A stretch of DNA of 64,000 bases from 21-14-0-10-47-8 sp966211795. GTDB lineage: Bacteria > Bdellovibrionota > Bdellovibrionia > Bdellovibrionales > Bdellovibrionaceae. The notes under the pieces are model-generated. The model saw nothing but the letters and a program-made list of their open reading frames with translations. It was not told the origin of the DNA and ran no database searches. This document shows, one piece after another, positions 35,818 through 44,903 of the stretch. Every line of letters starts with the position of its first letter. The first letter of the stretch is position 1. Position numbers and translations under genes: made by a program. The stretch covers positions 62,001 to 126,000 of the forward strand of contig CBIHNW010000013.1 in assembly GCA_966211795.1 (NCBI GenBank), read 5' to 3'.

Positions 35818-36057
35818 TTACTTGTTCAGATCTTTTTCGATTTGAGATTCGATGGAACCTCGATCTAGGTCGATCTCGAAAGCCACGTTACCGGCTGCCA
35901 CTTCGCGAAGAGCACCCACGATGTACTTGTTGCCCTTGGTGGCAACCGTCAGATCAGAACCTTTCAGGAGTTGCTTTGCGCGCTTTGCGACCAACAAAAC
36001 CAATGCAAAACGATTTGGAACTTTGTCGAGGCAATCTTCAACCGTTACACGCGCCAT
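35818..36057 (-). CDS. rpoZ: RNA polymerase omega subunit
   Basis: 79 residues. MARVTVEDCLDKVPNRFALVLLVAKRAKQL is the standard omega N-terminus, followed by the conserved ALREVAAGNV. Omega helps assemble RNA polymerase and forms part of a ppGpp site, which suits its place between gmk and rsh. AAGGAGA lies before the ATG. Confidence 0.95.
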   Translation of the reverse strand: MARVTVEDCLDKVPNRFALVLLVAKRAKQLLKGSDLTVATKGNKYIVGALREVAAGNVAFEIDLDRGSIESQIEKDLNK

Positions 36058-36101
36058 ATCAGAATCTCCTTGAGGCTTAAGTCGGGCTTTAAAAGCTACA
36101 G

Positions 36102-36671
36102 CTATCCTAATAATTCTTCAACGATTTTCTTGAATCTGAGGTAGGAACTTTCAAATTCATCGTTCACGATCTGAAAATCGAAGGTCGAAGCCGCCTTGAG
36201 CTCTTTCTCAGCGTTCTTCATGCGGACCTCCAGGTCATGGGGGACCTTTCCGTCTCTTTTTGTCACCCTGCGTCTAAGCTCTTCAATGCTCGGGGGAAGG
36301 ATGAATACGGATTTCGCATCAGGAAATTTGGCTTTAAATGTTTCAGCCCCCTGAATGTCGACGTCCATGATGATGCATTTCTGCTGCTGCCAGGCCTTTT
36401 CCAGCTGCTCCATGGGTGTTCCGTAAAAGTTATCATGAACCTGCGCCCACTCGACAAAGTAGTCTTTGCTTTTGAGTTCTTCAAATTCCGCCAAAGACAC
36501 GAAATGGTAAGGATGACCCTGAGACTCCCCCGCCCGCATCTTTCGCGTGGTGAAGGTCACGGTGTCTTCCAAGCGCGGCTCTTCACGACAGATTCTTTCG
36601 ACAAAGCTGCTCTTACCAGCTCCGCTGGGGGCAGCGACGATAATCATGCGGGTCTTGACCGGTTTGCTCAT
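36102..36671 (-). CDS. gmk: Guanylate kinase
   Basis: 189 residues. The P-loop APSGAGKSSF (14-23), the GMP-binding TRKMRAGE-x-Y-x-F segment and FLPPSIEEL-type late motif (VFILPPSIEELRRR) identify it. Converts GMP plus ATP to GDP plus ADP. Its ATG overlaps the yicC stop (ATGA). Guanylate kinase is inhibited by (p)ppGpp in some bacteria, so clustering with rsh is functionally sensible. Confidence 0.95.
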   Translation of the reverse strand: MSKPVKTRMIIVAAPSGAGKSSFVERICREEPRLEDTVTFTTRKMRAGESQGHPYHFVSLAEFEELKSKDYFVEWAQVHDNFYGTPMEQLEKAWQQQKCIIMDVDIQGAETFKAKFPDAKSVFILPPSIEELRRRVTKRDGKVPHDLEVRMKNAEKELKAASTFDFQIVNDEFESSYLRFKKIVEELLG

Positions 36672-37546
36672 TCGACGTTCTGAACCTGTTCTCGTAATCT
36701 TTCAATAAAGGTCTTTGCCTGTACCACACTCTGGGTCAGTTTGGAAACGCTGGATTTCGATCCGATGGTGTTCACTTCGCGCAGCAATTCTTGGGTGTAA
36801 AAATCAAGCTTCTTACCCTGGGACCCCTGAAGCTGAAACAGTTGGCGATAGTTTTTGATATGTTCTTTGAGACGCGCCAATTCTTCGTTGATGTCGGATT
36901 TTTCAACTTGCAAAACCACTTCTTGCGACAGCCGAGCCGGCTCGATCTCGACACCATTCAGGCGGGTCTTGATCTTCTGCTCGAACCTTTGCAACAGGTT
37001 CTGGTTGACCTCTTCACGAACGCTCTGGATGCCTTCGACTTCGTTTTCCAACTGATTCAACAAAGTTTCCATATCGTGGCGGACGCTTTTGCCTTCACGC
37101 TTTCGTTCGGCTTCACAGGCTTTGCAGGCCTTATCAAAAGCCTGCAGCAAGGCTTTTTTCTCGGACGCGGAAACATCTTCCGTCTCTTCCATTTTGATCA
37201 CATCCGGCAGACGCGCGAAAGTTTCGACGTGGAATTGAGGTTTGATTTTCAGCTCTTTAGCTATCTGCTTGTAGGCTTCAAAATATTTTTTGGCCAGCTC
37301 GCGATTCACGGTCAACGTTAGCGCCGCCGCGCTGGCTTTCGGACGACGGCTGACAAAAACATCCAAAGTTCCACGTTCGAAATACTTGCCGAGCGCTTTT
37401 TTCAGATCGGTTTCAAACGGGATGAATTCGCGTGGAAGGTGAAAGCGAGTTTCGAGAAATCGCCCGTTGACAGCCCGCAGACTGACTTCGATGGAGCTTG
37501 TGGCCGTCTGGATTTTTCCGAGGCCATAACCGGTCATACTTTTCAT
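36668..37546 (-). CDS. YicC-family endoribonuclease
   Basis: 292 residues. KSMTGYG at the N-terminus, VNGRFLETRFHLP and the C-terminal GKKLDFYTQELLREVNTIGSKS are the YicC/YloC hallmarks. Members are RNA endonucleases that act on small RNAs. First gene of the yicC-gmk-rpoZ-rsh group, overlapping gmk by 4 bp. Confidence 0.88.
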   Translation of the reverse strand: MKSMTGYGLGKIQTATSSIEVSLRAVNGRFLETRFHLPREFIPFETDLKKALGKYFERGTLDVFVSRRPKASAAALTLTVNRELAKKYFEAYKQIAKELKIKPQFHVETFARLPDVIKMEETEDVSASEKKALLQAFDKACKACEAERKREGKSVRHDMETLLNQLENEVEGIQSVREEVNQNLLQRFEQKIKTRLNGVEIEPARLSQEVVLQVEKSDINEELARLKEHIKNYRQLFQLQGSQGKKLDFYTQELLREVNTIGSKSSVSKLTQSVVQAKTFIERLREQVQNVE

Positions 37547-37792
37547 GGACCGATTCTTTATTGAAGGCCTTCAGGCAGTCAACGAAACGACAAATTATGC
37601 GCCGCACACACTCTGATCTGCGTCACTTTTGGGCATTACGGGCAAAGGTCCAGTTCTGACTCTCAAATCGTCGTCAGTGCTTCTATTTCCGGTGCTTTGA
37701 AAAGGGAGGTTCCCGGTCCAGAAAGAAGATCATAATCTTAATATTATTCATATATTTCTTATTTTCGATCCCTGACTGCTTAAGGATGAACT
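37547..37792. other. Divergent promoter region, yicC / ThiF-like gene
   Basis: 246 bp. The right part (37731-37772) is very AT-rich and includes a short inverted repeat AAGATCATAATCTT; it probably carries the rightward promoter. No gene or structured RNA seen. Confidence 0.35.
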
Positions 37793-38704
37793 ATGTCGCA
37801 GCTTGAAAACCAAAATCCATCTTTCGATCCCATGGTCGCTTTTTCCCGCAGCCTGGGGTTTCTCACGGTCGAAGAGCTCAAACGTTTGTCGACGATGAAA
37901 ATCGGCTTGGTCGGCTTAGGCGGCGTGGGCGGTCAGTACGCCGAAGTCTTAGCCCGCTTAGGAATCGGCGAGTTTGTGATTTATGACGGCGATCGATTCT
38001 CGATCGAAAACACCAACCGTCAGAATGAATGCCGAGTTTCCAATTACGGAAAAAACAAAGCGGAAACCATTGGCAATCTGATCCGAGATATCAATCCCAG
38101 TGCTCGCGTCACCGCCGTCAATCAACCTTTACAGATCAGCGAAGTCGACGCCTTCTGCCGCTCGATCGACATCTACGTCGACTCTCTGGATTTTTTCGTG
38201 ATCGATTTGCGCGTCGCCATTTTTCGCAAGATGCGCGAGCTCGGAAAACCAGCGCTCACGATTGCCCCAGTCGGCACCGGATCGGCGAGCCTGCTCTTCA
38301 CCAAGGACTCGATGAGCTTTGATGATTATTTCGGATTTCACCGCAGCCAAGATCCAGTCGATCGCGCCAACATGTTTTTGGTGGGCGTAGCACCATCATT
38401 GCAGCATCGCCATTACGTGATGGAGCCGGATCGAATTGATTTTACCAATCGCAAGACTCCTTCTCTGCCGATCGGGGTTGCGGCCTGCGCCGCCGCCGGC
38501 GCCACCATGGTTTTGAAATTGTCCCTGGGCCGCGGAAAACTTTTACCCGCACCATGGTCCGTGCACTATGACTCTTACCTGATGACCGTCAAAAAGAAGT
38601 ACATCTGGTGGGGCTACCGCAATCCGTTTCAAAAATTGAAACTTGCTGTCCTGAATAAAATGGTGCGCAAAATGCTCGCCGAAAAAGCAGCGGCCGGAAA
38701 ATAA
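37793..38704 (+). CDS. ThiF/E1-like adenylyltransferase-fold protein
   Basis: 303 residues. The nucleotide-binding fold is clear: IGLVGLGGVGGQYAEVLARLGIGEFVIYDGDRFSIENTNRQNE (about 37-79), with the GxGGxGG loop, the DGD acid pair and the Arg in NRQN. The zinc CxxC pairs of MoeB/ThiF are absent. Three Cys occur (in NECRV, AFCRS and VAACAAAG) but none is clearly the E1 thioester Cys. The C-terminal 45 residues are basic. It may adenylate a carboxylate or a C-terminus, but no partner is evident beyond the small gene just downstream. Confidence 0.75.
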   Translation: MSQLENQNPSFDPMVAFSRSLGFLTVEELKRLSTMKIGLVGLGGVGGQYAEVLARLGIGEFVIYDGDRFSIENTNRQNECRVSNYGKNKAETIGNLIRDINPSARVTAVNQPLQISEVDAFCRSIDIYVDSLDFFVIDLRVAIFRKMRELGKPALTIAPVGTGSASLLFTKDSMSFDDYFGFHRSQDPVDRANMFLVGVAPSLQHRHYVMEPDRIDFTNRKTPSLPIGVAACAAAGATMVLKLSLGRGKLLPAPWSVHYDSYLMTVKKKYIWWGYRNPFQKLKLAVLNKMVRKMLAEKAAAGK

Positions 38705-38805
38705 TCGCGGCCGTTTTTAAATATGCGAAATGGCAATGCGTTTTCATTGGTGACGCTTTTGCAGTCTTGTTCCTTACCCGTCCCGTCGGACGATAAGGAG
38801 GCTCC

Positions 38806-38973
38806 ATGCCACAAGAACAAAAGTCAAAAAAGGACTTACCGAAAAACGACACGGCCAGACCTCGCAATGAATCCAGCCCAGGACAAACATCGGTCGGCAC
38901 TTCGACATCCGAAAAGATCGACTCTGAAAACAGTCCCGAAGTCCGAGACGCCCTCAACGAATCTCAGCTTTGA
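38806..38973 (+). CDS. Small hydrophilic protein (55 residues)
   Basis: ATG at 38806 with a near-perfect AAGGAGG 5 bases upstream, ending at TGA 38971-38973. The protein starts MPQEQKSKKDLPKND and ends VRDALNESQL; it is rich in Ser, Asp, Glu and Lys, has no hydrophobic segment and is probably disordered. It lies 101 bp after the ThiF-like gene. The strong ribosome site is the main evidence. No family recognised. Confidence 0.6.
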   Translation: MPQEQKSKKDLPKNDTARPRNESSPGQTSVGTSTSEKIDSENSPEVRDALNESQL

Positions 38974-39018
38974 TTGAGAAGGCCTTGGCAAGTCGCTTTC
39001 TGAATTTCATGCAACGAA

Positions 39019-39762
39019 TTAGAGGAGAACTTCGTTTTGAAGCTTGCGCAATGAGGCTTGCATTTTTTCGAAGTGGCAGCCTTCCCAATAAATTTTTTTG
39101 CAGTTTGAGCATTGGCTGAATTGGTTGAAATACAAAATGGTTTTGGGTTCAAGCCGGTGCAAAATTTCTGCTTTCGAGACTTCAACCAGCTCGCCATTGC
39201 AGGCCAGGCAGCGCGTAAAGGCCTTCTGTTCATTTTCAAGACCGAAGAATCGAATGACCTCTTTCAGCTGCTCTTTGGGGTCGGTCGAGCGAATGAAACG
39301 ACCCCACGCCACCTCTTTGCGCTTCAAAAGTCCGCGGTCGCGGGTCAGCAGGATGCGTTTCTCTGCCGCTGATATCTGAGCAATTTCCAGATCACTCCAC
39401 TGCCGATTGGTGATGGCATCACAGCCGAGCATGCGCAATTTCGATGCGAGATTGGCGACACATTCATCGACGATAAAATGTTTTTGCCGGAAAGCCTGGG
39501 GCCTGAGCTTCGTCGGGATCGCGACATTGATCGGACCTTCCAAAGGTTGCACCTGAATCCGGTCTCCGTTTTCAGGGCGATAGGAAAAGTCGACATCCAA
39601 ACCGCGGACTTGGATTCTGCCGACTTCGGAATGCGGGACCGAGAAAAATTCGATCCAGTGCTTAACCGAATTGTGATCCGGCCTGAATTCGAAAATTCTT
39701 TTTTCGACGGGCTTTTTCAGAATCGCTAAAAATTTCTCAGAATATTCGATCCACGAGGTCAT
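39019..39762 (-). CDS. Ubiquitin-like/Mut7-C RNase-domain protein
   Basis: 247 residues. The N-terminal third resembles the ubiquitin-like domain fused to Mut7-C proteins (VGRIQVRGLDVDFSYRPENGDRIQVQPL). The rest is a Mut7-C domain: HFIVDECVANLASKLRMLGCDAITN with a PIN-type Asp, RILLTRDRGLLKR, and a zinc ribbon with CLAC and CSNC. The family is predicted to be an RNase. It is convergent with the small gene at 38806. Confidence 0.82.
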   Translation of the reverse strand: MTSWIEYSEKFLAILKKPVEKRIFEFRPDHNSVKHWIEFFSVPHSEVGRIQVRGLDVDFSYRPENGDRIQVQPLEGPINVAIPTKLRPQAFRQKHFIVDECVANLASKLRMLGCDAITNRQWSDLEIAQISAAEKRILLTRDRGLLKRKEVAWGRFIRSTDPKEQLKEVIRFFGLENEQKAFTRCLACNGELVEVSKAEILHRLEPKTILYFNQFSQCSNCKKIYWEGCHFEKMQASLRKLQNEVLL

Positions 39763-39865
39763 ATCCTGATTACAGGTTTCCCCTCTGAAGAATCAATTCT
39801 TTTCCGAAGTGAAAGCCCGCTGTTTGTCAGGAGACAATGATGAATTTTGAAAACGCCGGCTCAGT

Positions 39866-40801
39866 TCACTCGCTCGCTTTGGCCGCGAAAGCATCCAACA
39901 AGCCTTGGGCCGTTTCGATGTCATGCGGGGCCAGCCAATGAATGTCCTTGTCGCGCTGGAACCAGGTTCGCTGCCGTTTGGCCAGACGCAAAGTATTCTG
40001 CAGAATCGCCGCCTGCAAAAGCGTCACGTCAGGAATTTTTCCCTGCAGAAATTCGACGCTCTCCTTGTAACCAACGCTTTGCAAAGGTCCCCAATTTTCC
40101 AAGCCCCGATCCAAGAGACCACGGACCTCGTCCAACAAGCCGGCCTCGAGCATTTTCTGCGTGCGCCGCTCGACCCTGGGCTCGAGCTCCTGGCGACTGC
40201 CACGAATGCCAAGCTTTAAAAGCGGATAGGGAAAGGGCGCGGCTTGGTCCGCGAATTCGCGTTTGATCTCGCTGACGGGCCGGCCATGCACGCGCATCAT
40301 CTCGACCGCGCGGGCGATGCGGTAATGATCGTTGATAGAAATTTTAGCGGCCGTTTCGGGATCGCGCGTTTTTAATTCAAGGTACAGTTTTTCGGCGCCG
40401 CCCGTCTCTTGCAATTCCGCTTCGACTTGGCGAGTGACCTCGGCATCAGCCGCCCCGGTTGGGTACATTCCTTTTTCGATGGCCTGAAAATAAAAGCCCG
40501 TGCCGCCGACGACGAACACGAAGGGAAATCGATTCTCAAGCTCTTTCATCGTCGCAAAAAACTGACGCTGGTAAAAACCCGCGGTGATCTCTTCGCCTTC
40601 AGCGACGAAATCAAATAGAAAATGCGGCACGCGTTTGAAGTCAACGGCACTGGGTTTGGCCGAGCCAATATTGAGGGATTGGTAAAGCTGAACGCTATCG
40701 CAATTGACGATGGCTCCGTGATTTCGCTCGGCTAAGGTCAACGCCAGGTCCGATTTTCCTGAAGCCGTGGGACCCACGACAAAAATCACCTTCGTCATCA
40801 A
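39866..40801 (-). CDS. miaA: tRNA dimethylallyltransferase
   Basis: 311 residues. P-loop VVGPTASGKSDLAL, CDSVQLYQSLNIGSAKP, GGTGFYFQA, and late KRQRTWFQRDKDIHWL are all MiaA motifs. It transfers the dimethylallyl group onto A37 of tRNAs reading UNN codons. Its ATG shares four bases with the mutL stop, so mutL-miaA are coupled, as in many bacteria. Confidence 0.95.
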   Translation of the reverse strand: MMTKVIFVVGPTASGKSDLALTLAERNHGAIVNCDSVQLYQSLNIGSAKPSAVDFKRVPHFLFDFVAEGEEITAGFYQRQFFATMKELENRFPFVFVVGGTGFYFQAIEKGMYPTGAADAEVTRQVEAELQETGGAEKLYLELKTRDPETAAKISINDHYRIARAVEMMRVHGRPVSEIKREFADQAAPFPYPLLKLGIRGSRQELEPRVERRTQKMLEAGLLDEVRGLLDRGLENWGPLQSVGYKESVEFLQGKIPDVTLLQAAILQNTLRLAKRQRTWFQRDKDIHWLAPHDIETAQGLLDAFAAKASE

Positions 40802-42699
40802 ACGATGCGGCCGAAATCTTTTTCAAGTTTATAGAACGGGTATTCAACACTGACCGGGCGCCCGTGCGGGCAAAAGCTGGAAAGCGGAAACTCGTCCATT
40901 TGCTGCAACAGGGCCTGCATCTCTTCCAGACTGAGCGCTTGTCCGGCGCGAACCGCTGAATGACAAGCCATGGTCGCTAGCACATCGCCCATTTTTCGCT
41001 CGAGAAAGTGACTGCCGCCTTGATCCACCAGATCCTGCGACATCTTCTCGAGCACTTGGTGCAAAGCGGTCTCTTTCAAAAGAGCCGGCGCCGAGCGCAC
41101 ACCGATGGTTTCAGGGCCCAACGCTTCGAGCGTGATACCCACTTTGGCCAGAGCGTCTTTCTCGAGCATCAGGGCTTCAACCCGTTCGGCCGAAAGATCA
41201 ATGGCCAGCGGAAAGAGAAATTCCTGAATATCGATCTGCCCGCCCTTCCAGGCCTTCATCAACTTTTCAAACATCACCCGTTCGTGAGCCGCGTGTTGAT
41301 CCACGATCACCAAACCTTTCGAGGTTTGTGTCAGAATGTAAGTGAGATTGCTTTGCGAAAGAACTTGCAACGTGGACCAATATTGACTCTTTGTTGGCTC
41401 CCCAGCTTGCACCGACGAATCTTCGTTTGCCGTAACGGATGCCGCTTGCCGTGACACATTCGTTGTTTCGGCTGGCGTTGGCGGGCTCAGCTTGCGCTCG
41501 AATGTTTTGACAAATTCTGGCGACGAAGCTTCGTAAGCACGAGCCGGCGCCTGCACATTCCAAGACTTTTGCGCGTACTGGGTTTTCCCCATCTCGCCCA
41601 AAGAATATTGCAGCGTCGCCTGCTCGACACCGAGAGCGCCGGACTCTGCGGAAGCATCTGGTGCCGAGGATCCAGGCGGAATTGCTTGCGAGTAGATTTT
41701 CCCACCACCCGGAATCCAAGGGGCCTTCTCGAGATTGTCGCGAACGGAGGCCTGCACCGCGCGAAACGCCATTGATGGTTCGGCAAATTTCACCTGTGAT
41801 TTTGTCGGATGAATATTGACGTCGATTTCCTCTGGATTGGTTTCCACCCACACGGCGGCGATCGGATATTCTCCGTGCATCAAAAGATGGCGGTAAGCTT
41901 CCATGACGGCCGCTTGCAGACTTCGATCTTGAATCCAACGATTCTGCGCAAAGAACCACAGATCCTTCGCTGTCTTCTGCACGGTTTTCGGATCGGCGAA
42001 AACGGCATAAGCTTTGACCGACCCCCTTTCGGCCGAACCTTCAAAAAGTTCGACGCCCAAAATCTGTTTCGCTCGCTCGAGACGATTGGCGCATCCGGTC
42101 CAGAAGGAAACCAGCTCGCCATCTTGGGTGATGCGAAATTCGACCGATGGATGCGAAAGCGCCAGCGCTTTCAGCGTGATTTTAATTCGTGAGCTTTCGG
42201 CCGCGGCACTTTTCATAAATTTCAAACGCGCCGGAACATTGTCGAAAAGATTCTCGACCGTGACGCTGGTCCCGAGCGATCCACCGATGGGTTCAACCCC
42301 ACCTGCATTGCCAAACTCGCTGATCACGCGGGCCGCGGTGTCTTGCATTTTGGTTTTCGAAATCAAGGTGAGCTTGCTGACCGCGGCAATACTGGCCAAG
42401 GCTTCGCCGCGAAAACCAAAACTTTGCAGCCGCCACAGATCTTCCGACAAACGAATCTTGCTGGTCGCGTGTCGGTCCAAAGCTTTCGCCAATTCACCCG
42501 AAGCAATACCGGATCCATCATCGGTGATTTGAACGAAGCGTCCGCCCAGGGCAAATTCGACCGAAATTTTCTGAGCGCCGGCATCGAGACTGTTTTCAAC
42601 CAGCTCTTTCACCAAATGGGCCGGCCGCTCGACGACTTCGCCGGCTGCGATTTGATCGATCACATCATTGGACAGGATTTGAATTGTACCAAGAGACAT
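40798..42699 (-). CDS. mutL: DNA mismatch repair protein MutL
   Basis: 633 residues. GHKL ATPase motifs: LVENSLDAGAQKI, DDGSGI, HATSKI and FGFRGEALASIAAVSK. The C-terminal domain has DQHAAHERVMFE, matching the DQHA(x)2E(x)4E endonuclease motif, plus ACHSAVRAG and CPHGRP. It is therefore the nicking type of MutL found in lineages without MutH. A polar linker (about 340-440) joins the two halves. Confidence 0.95.
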   Translation of the reverse strand: MSLGTIQILSNDVIDQIAAGEVVERPAHLVKELVENSLDAGAQKISVEFALGGRFVQITDDGSGIASGELAKALDRHATSKIRLSEDLWRLQSFGFRGEALASIAAVSKLTLISKTKMQDTAARVISEFGNAGGVEPIGGSLGTSVTVENLFDNVPARLKFMKSAAAESSRIKITLKALALSHPSVEFRITQDGELVSFWTGCANRLERAKQILGVELFEGSAERGSVKAYAVFADPKTVQKTAKDLWFFAQNRWIQDRSLQAAVMEAYRHLLMHGEYPIAAVWVETNPEEIDVNIHPTKSQVKFAEPSMAFRAVQASVRDNLEKAPWIPGGGKIYSQAIPPGSSAPDASAESGALGVEQATLQYSLGEMGKTQYAQKSWNVQAPARAYEASSPEFVKTFERKLSPPTPAETTNVSRQAASVTANEDSSVQAGEPTKSQYWSTLQVLSQSNLTYILTQTSKGLVIVDQHAAHERVMFEKLMKAWKGGQIDIQEFLFPLAIDLSAERVEALMLEKDALAKVGITLEALGPETIGVRSAPALLKETALHQVLEKMSQDLVDQGGSHFLERKMGDVLATMACHSAVRAGQALSLEEMQALLQQMDEFPLSSFCPHGRPVSVEYPFYKLEKDFGRIV

Positions 42700-42730
42700 C
42701 CAAAAGGTCTCTCAAAGCGCGGTACACTTG

Positions 42731-43672
42731 TCAAAATGCGAATTGCAAAGCTAAACCCAGGCCCCAGTAGGGCTGTTTTTCCCAGTAATACTGAGCCTCG
42801 CCGCGAAGCGCCACTTGGTCCATTTTCACGCCGATGCCGGCATTGAAAACGGCGCCGGCGCCAATGTCCTCTAGCGAATAATCCTGGGTCTTCGAATTCG
42901 TGACATCGGTCAAGGACACATTGAATTTCGAGTAGCGAATCATGGGCCCGAAACCAACAAAGGCGAGAGCGTTTTTCCCTTGAGGAAAATAGCTTTCAAA
43001 TAAAAAATCCATCAAAAAAATCCAACCGTCGGCGCCTTTGCCGGTGGCTTTTTCATAGTAGCTCGGAGCGCCCGAGTGAAAGAGGAAGTTCACTTCCGTC
43101 GGAAAGACTCCTTCGATGATCAGATCCGGTCCGGACAGCTTGACGCCGAAAAAGCCCGCGGGTTCGCGCCGACGATCCCCCATCGTTTCTTCTTGGTATT
43201 CGATCGAGGCGTACTGAAGTCCGACAAATTGCATGTACTGAAATGGACGTTTTTTCTTGGCCTGCTTTTTTTTCTCGAGAGCTTTTTCGCGAGCCAAGGC
43301 TTTGGCTTCTTTCTTTTTTTCCAGCGCTTTGGGATCAAGCTTTGCTTCCGGCTTTACGGCTGCAGCTTTAGGGCCTGCTGGTTTTTCGGCTGCTTTGTTT
43401 TTCCAAAGCGGTTTGACATCCGCATCGGAAACGTAGCCCAAAAGACCGGGCTTTAAGCGAATGCGGTAGAAGGCTTCATTCACGACCGTCGCCGAGACGT
43501 CAAAGACGCGACCCACTTCGAGAGTCGCGATCACTTTGGAATCAAAATCGGGTTTTTCGAAAACGTTCGTCTCTTCGTTCACCACTTGGGCGCGGTAGGG
43601 ATAGGGCTTCGCCTGGGCGAACAGCAACTGACATGGCAATAAAAATGCCCAAGCCAGAAGGACAAATTTCAT
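42731..43672 (-). CDS. Exported SH3-like plus beta-barrel outer-membrane protein
   Basis: 313 residues from the ATG at 43672, which overlaps the preceding stop (ATGA); an in-frame start at 43690 would overlap more. Signal peptide MKFVLLAWAFLLPCQLLFA. Domain 1 is a bacterial SH3-like fold (VVNEETNVFEKPDFDSKVIATLEVGRVFDV, YRIRLKPGLLGYVSDADV). A Lys/Ala-rich linker (about 90-145) leads to a likely barrel ending in ALQFAF. It may bind peptidoglycan and anchor in the outer membrane; this is inference. Confidence 0.68.
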   Translation of the reverse strand: MKFVLLAWAFLLPCQLLFAQAKPYPYRAQVVNEETNVFEKPDFDSKVIATLEVGRVFDVSATVVNEAFYRIRLKPGLLGYVSDADVKPLWKNKAAEKPAGPKAAAVKPEAKLDPKALEKKKEAKALAREKALEKKKQAKKKRPFQYMQFVGLQYASIEYQEETMGDRRREPAGFFGVKLSGPDLIIEGVFPTEVNFLFHSGAPSYYEKATGKGADGWIFLMDFLFESYFPQGKNALAFVGFGPMIRYSKFNVSLTDVTNSKTQDYSLEDIGAGAVFNAGIGVKMDQVALRGEAQYYWEKQPYWGLGLALQFAF

Positions 43673-44364
43673 CTCATCCTCAAGAGCCAAACACGGTATA
43701 AAGCTTCAAGCACGATCGAAGAGGACATCTTGCTCTGCCCCACCCGACGATCTTCGAACAGAATCGGAGACTCGATGCCTTTGCAGCCGGCTTTCAGTGC
43801 CTTGTACTTGAGTTCAATTTGAAAACTGTAGCCATTGGATTTCACGCTCTCAAGCTTGATTTTCTTTAAGGTCTCGGCCTTCCAAGAATTAAAGCCGCCC
43901 GTCCAATCATTTAACGGATAGCCCAAAATAAATCGCGAATAAATACCACCGCCGCGAGAGATGATCTTTCGCATCAGCCCCCAATTTTTCGTCCCACCAC
44001 CACGGACGTAACGTGAGCCCACGGCAAAATCGGCCTGCGCCGCCGCCGCGAGCAAAGCTTTCAAATCTTCCGGTCGATGTGAGAAATCCGCATCCATCTC
44101 GGTCAATAGTTCGTATCCGCGCTCGAGACCCCATTGAAACCCGGCGATGTAAGCGCGGCCCAAACCTTCTTTTCCGGCTCGAGATAAAAGGTGCAAGCGA
44201 GGTTCGGATTTTTGCAAACCGCGAACGATATCACCCGTTCCATCCGGCGAATTGTCATCGACGACCAAAATATCAACGCCCAGATTTTGCGCGAAGATCG
44301 CGGGCACCAAGGCCTGGATGTTTTCCTTTTCATTGTAGGTGGGAACAATGATCAAGGTCTTCAT
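43669..44364 (-). CDS. Glycosyltransferase family 2, polyprenyl-phosphate mannosyl/glucosyl transferase type
   Basis: 231 residues. IIVPTYNEKENIQALV, ILVVDDNSPDGTGDIV, GLGRAYIAGFQWG, EMDADFSHRPED and FEDRRVGQSKMS are those of dolichol-phosphate mannose synthase-like enzymes. It probably makes a polyprenyl-phosphate sugar donor at the inner membrane. It has no C-terminal membrane domain. It overlaps both neighbours by 4 bp, so it is in an operon with the zinc-ribbon gene, the SH3/barrel gene and mutL-miaA. Confidence 0.85.
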   Translation of the reverse strand: MKTLIIVPTYNEKENIQALVPAIFAQNLGVDILVVDDNSPDGTGDIVRGLQKSEPRLHLLSRAGKEGLGRAYIAGFQWGLERGYELLTEMDADFSHRPEDLKALLAAAAQADFAVGSRYVRGGGTKNWGLMRKIISRGGGIYSRFILGYPLNDWTGGFNSWKAETLKKIKLESVKSNGYSFQIELKYKALKAGCKGIESPILFEDRRVGQSKMSSSIVLEALYRVWLLRMR

Positions 44365-44804
44365 ACGCGCTTATTCACCAAGGCACCGCCAGCTTTGGCT
44401 TGTTCCAGCAGCACGGCTTTTTCTTTGGAGAGTTTGGGAATTTGCAAAGGCTCTGCGAGCCAAGAAGCAGGATCTTTTTGTCTTTGATCTAAACGTGCTT
44501 TCACTTTCACCACGGCTTTTTCCGAATCTTTAATGTAAAGGACCGGATCAAATCCACAATGTTTGCAGACAATAGTCAATCGCCAACGAATCTGCACAAA
44601 AGTTTCCGCGATCGCTAGAAATGCCACGAAGATCAGCATCACTCGCGGATCAAACTCTTGAAAGATCGCAAACATCACCGTCCCCGCCCCCAAGGCCGAT
44701 GCGAAGATGTCGGAAAGACCGACATTTTTTTTCTTATACACTTTGCGTTCGGACCGACAAAAAGCGCAGAAGCAGGATTTGCGAGATGAAAAAATAACAC
44801 TCAT
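44361..44804 (-). CDS. Membrane protein with two zinc CxxC pairs
   Basis: 147 residues from the ATG at 44804 (MSVIFSSRKSCFC); the open frame extends to 44894 without a ribosome site. Cys pairs CAFC and CKHC flank two hydrophobic segments (DIFASALGAGTVMFAIF and VMLIFVAFLAIAETFVQI), suggesting a zinc ribbon split by a membrane hairpin. A charged C-terminal tail follows. Function unknown. First gene of the operon ending in miaA. Confidence 0.6.
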   Translation of the reverse strand: MSVIFSSRKSCFCAFCRSERKVYKKKNVGLSDIFASALGAGTVMFAIFQEFDPRVMLIFVAFLAIAETFVQIRWRLTIVCKHCGFDPVLYIKDSEKAVVKVKARLDQRQKDPASWLAEPLQIPKLSKEKAVLLEQAKAGGALVNKRV

Positions 44805-44903
44805 GCTTTGATTATGACAAAAAAGAGGTCCAGTCGGAAAGGGCGGATTTGTGAATACCGACCGTTTTGTTAGACTGGAGATATTCTTTAGCAAAGGATG
44901 GCT

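Noticed and set aside
33500..37600. yicC-gmk-rpoZ-rsh as a novel system
   Set aside because: gmk-rpoZ-spoT type clustering is well known and all members are ordinary.
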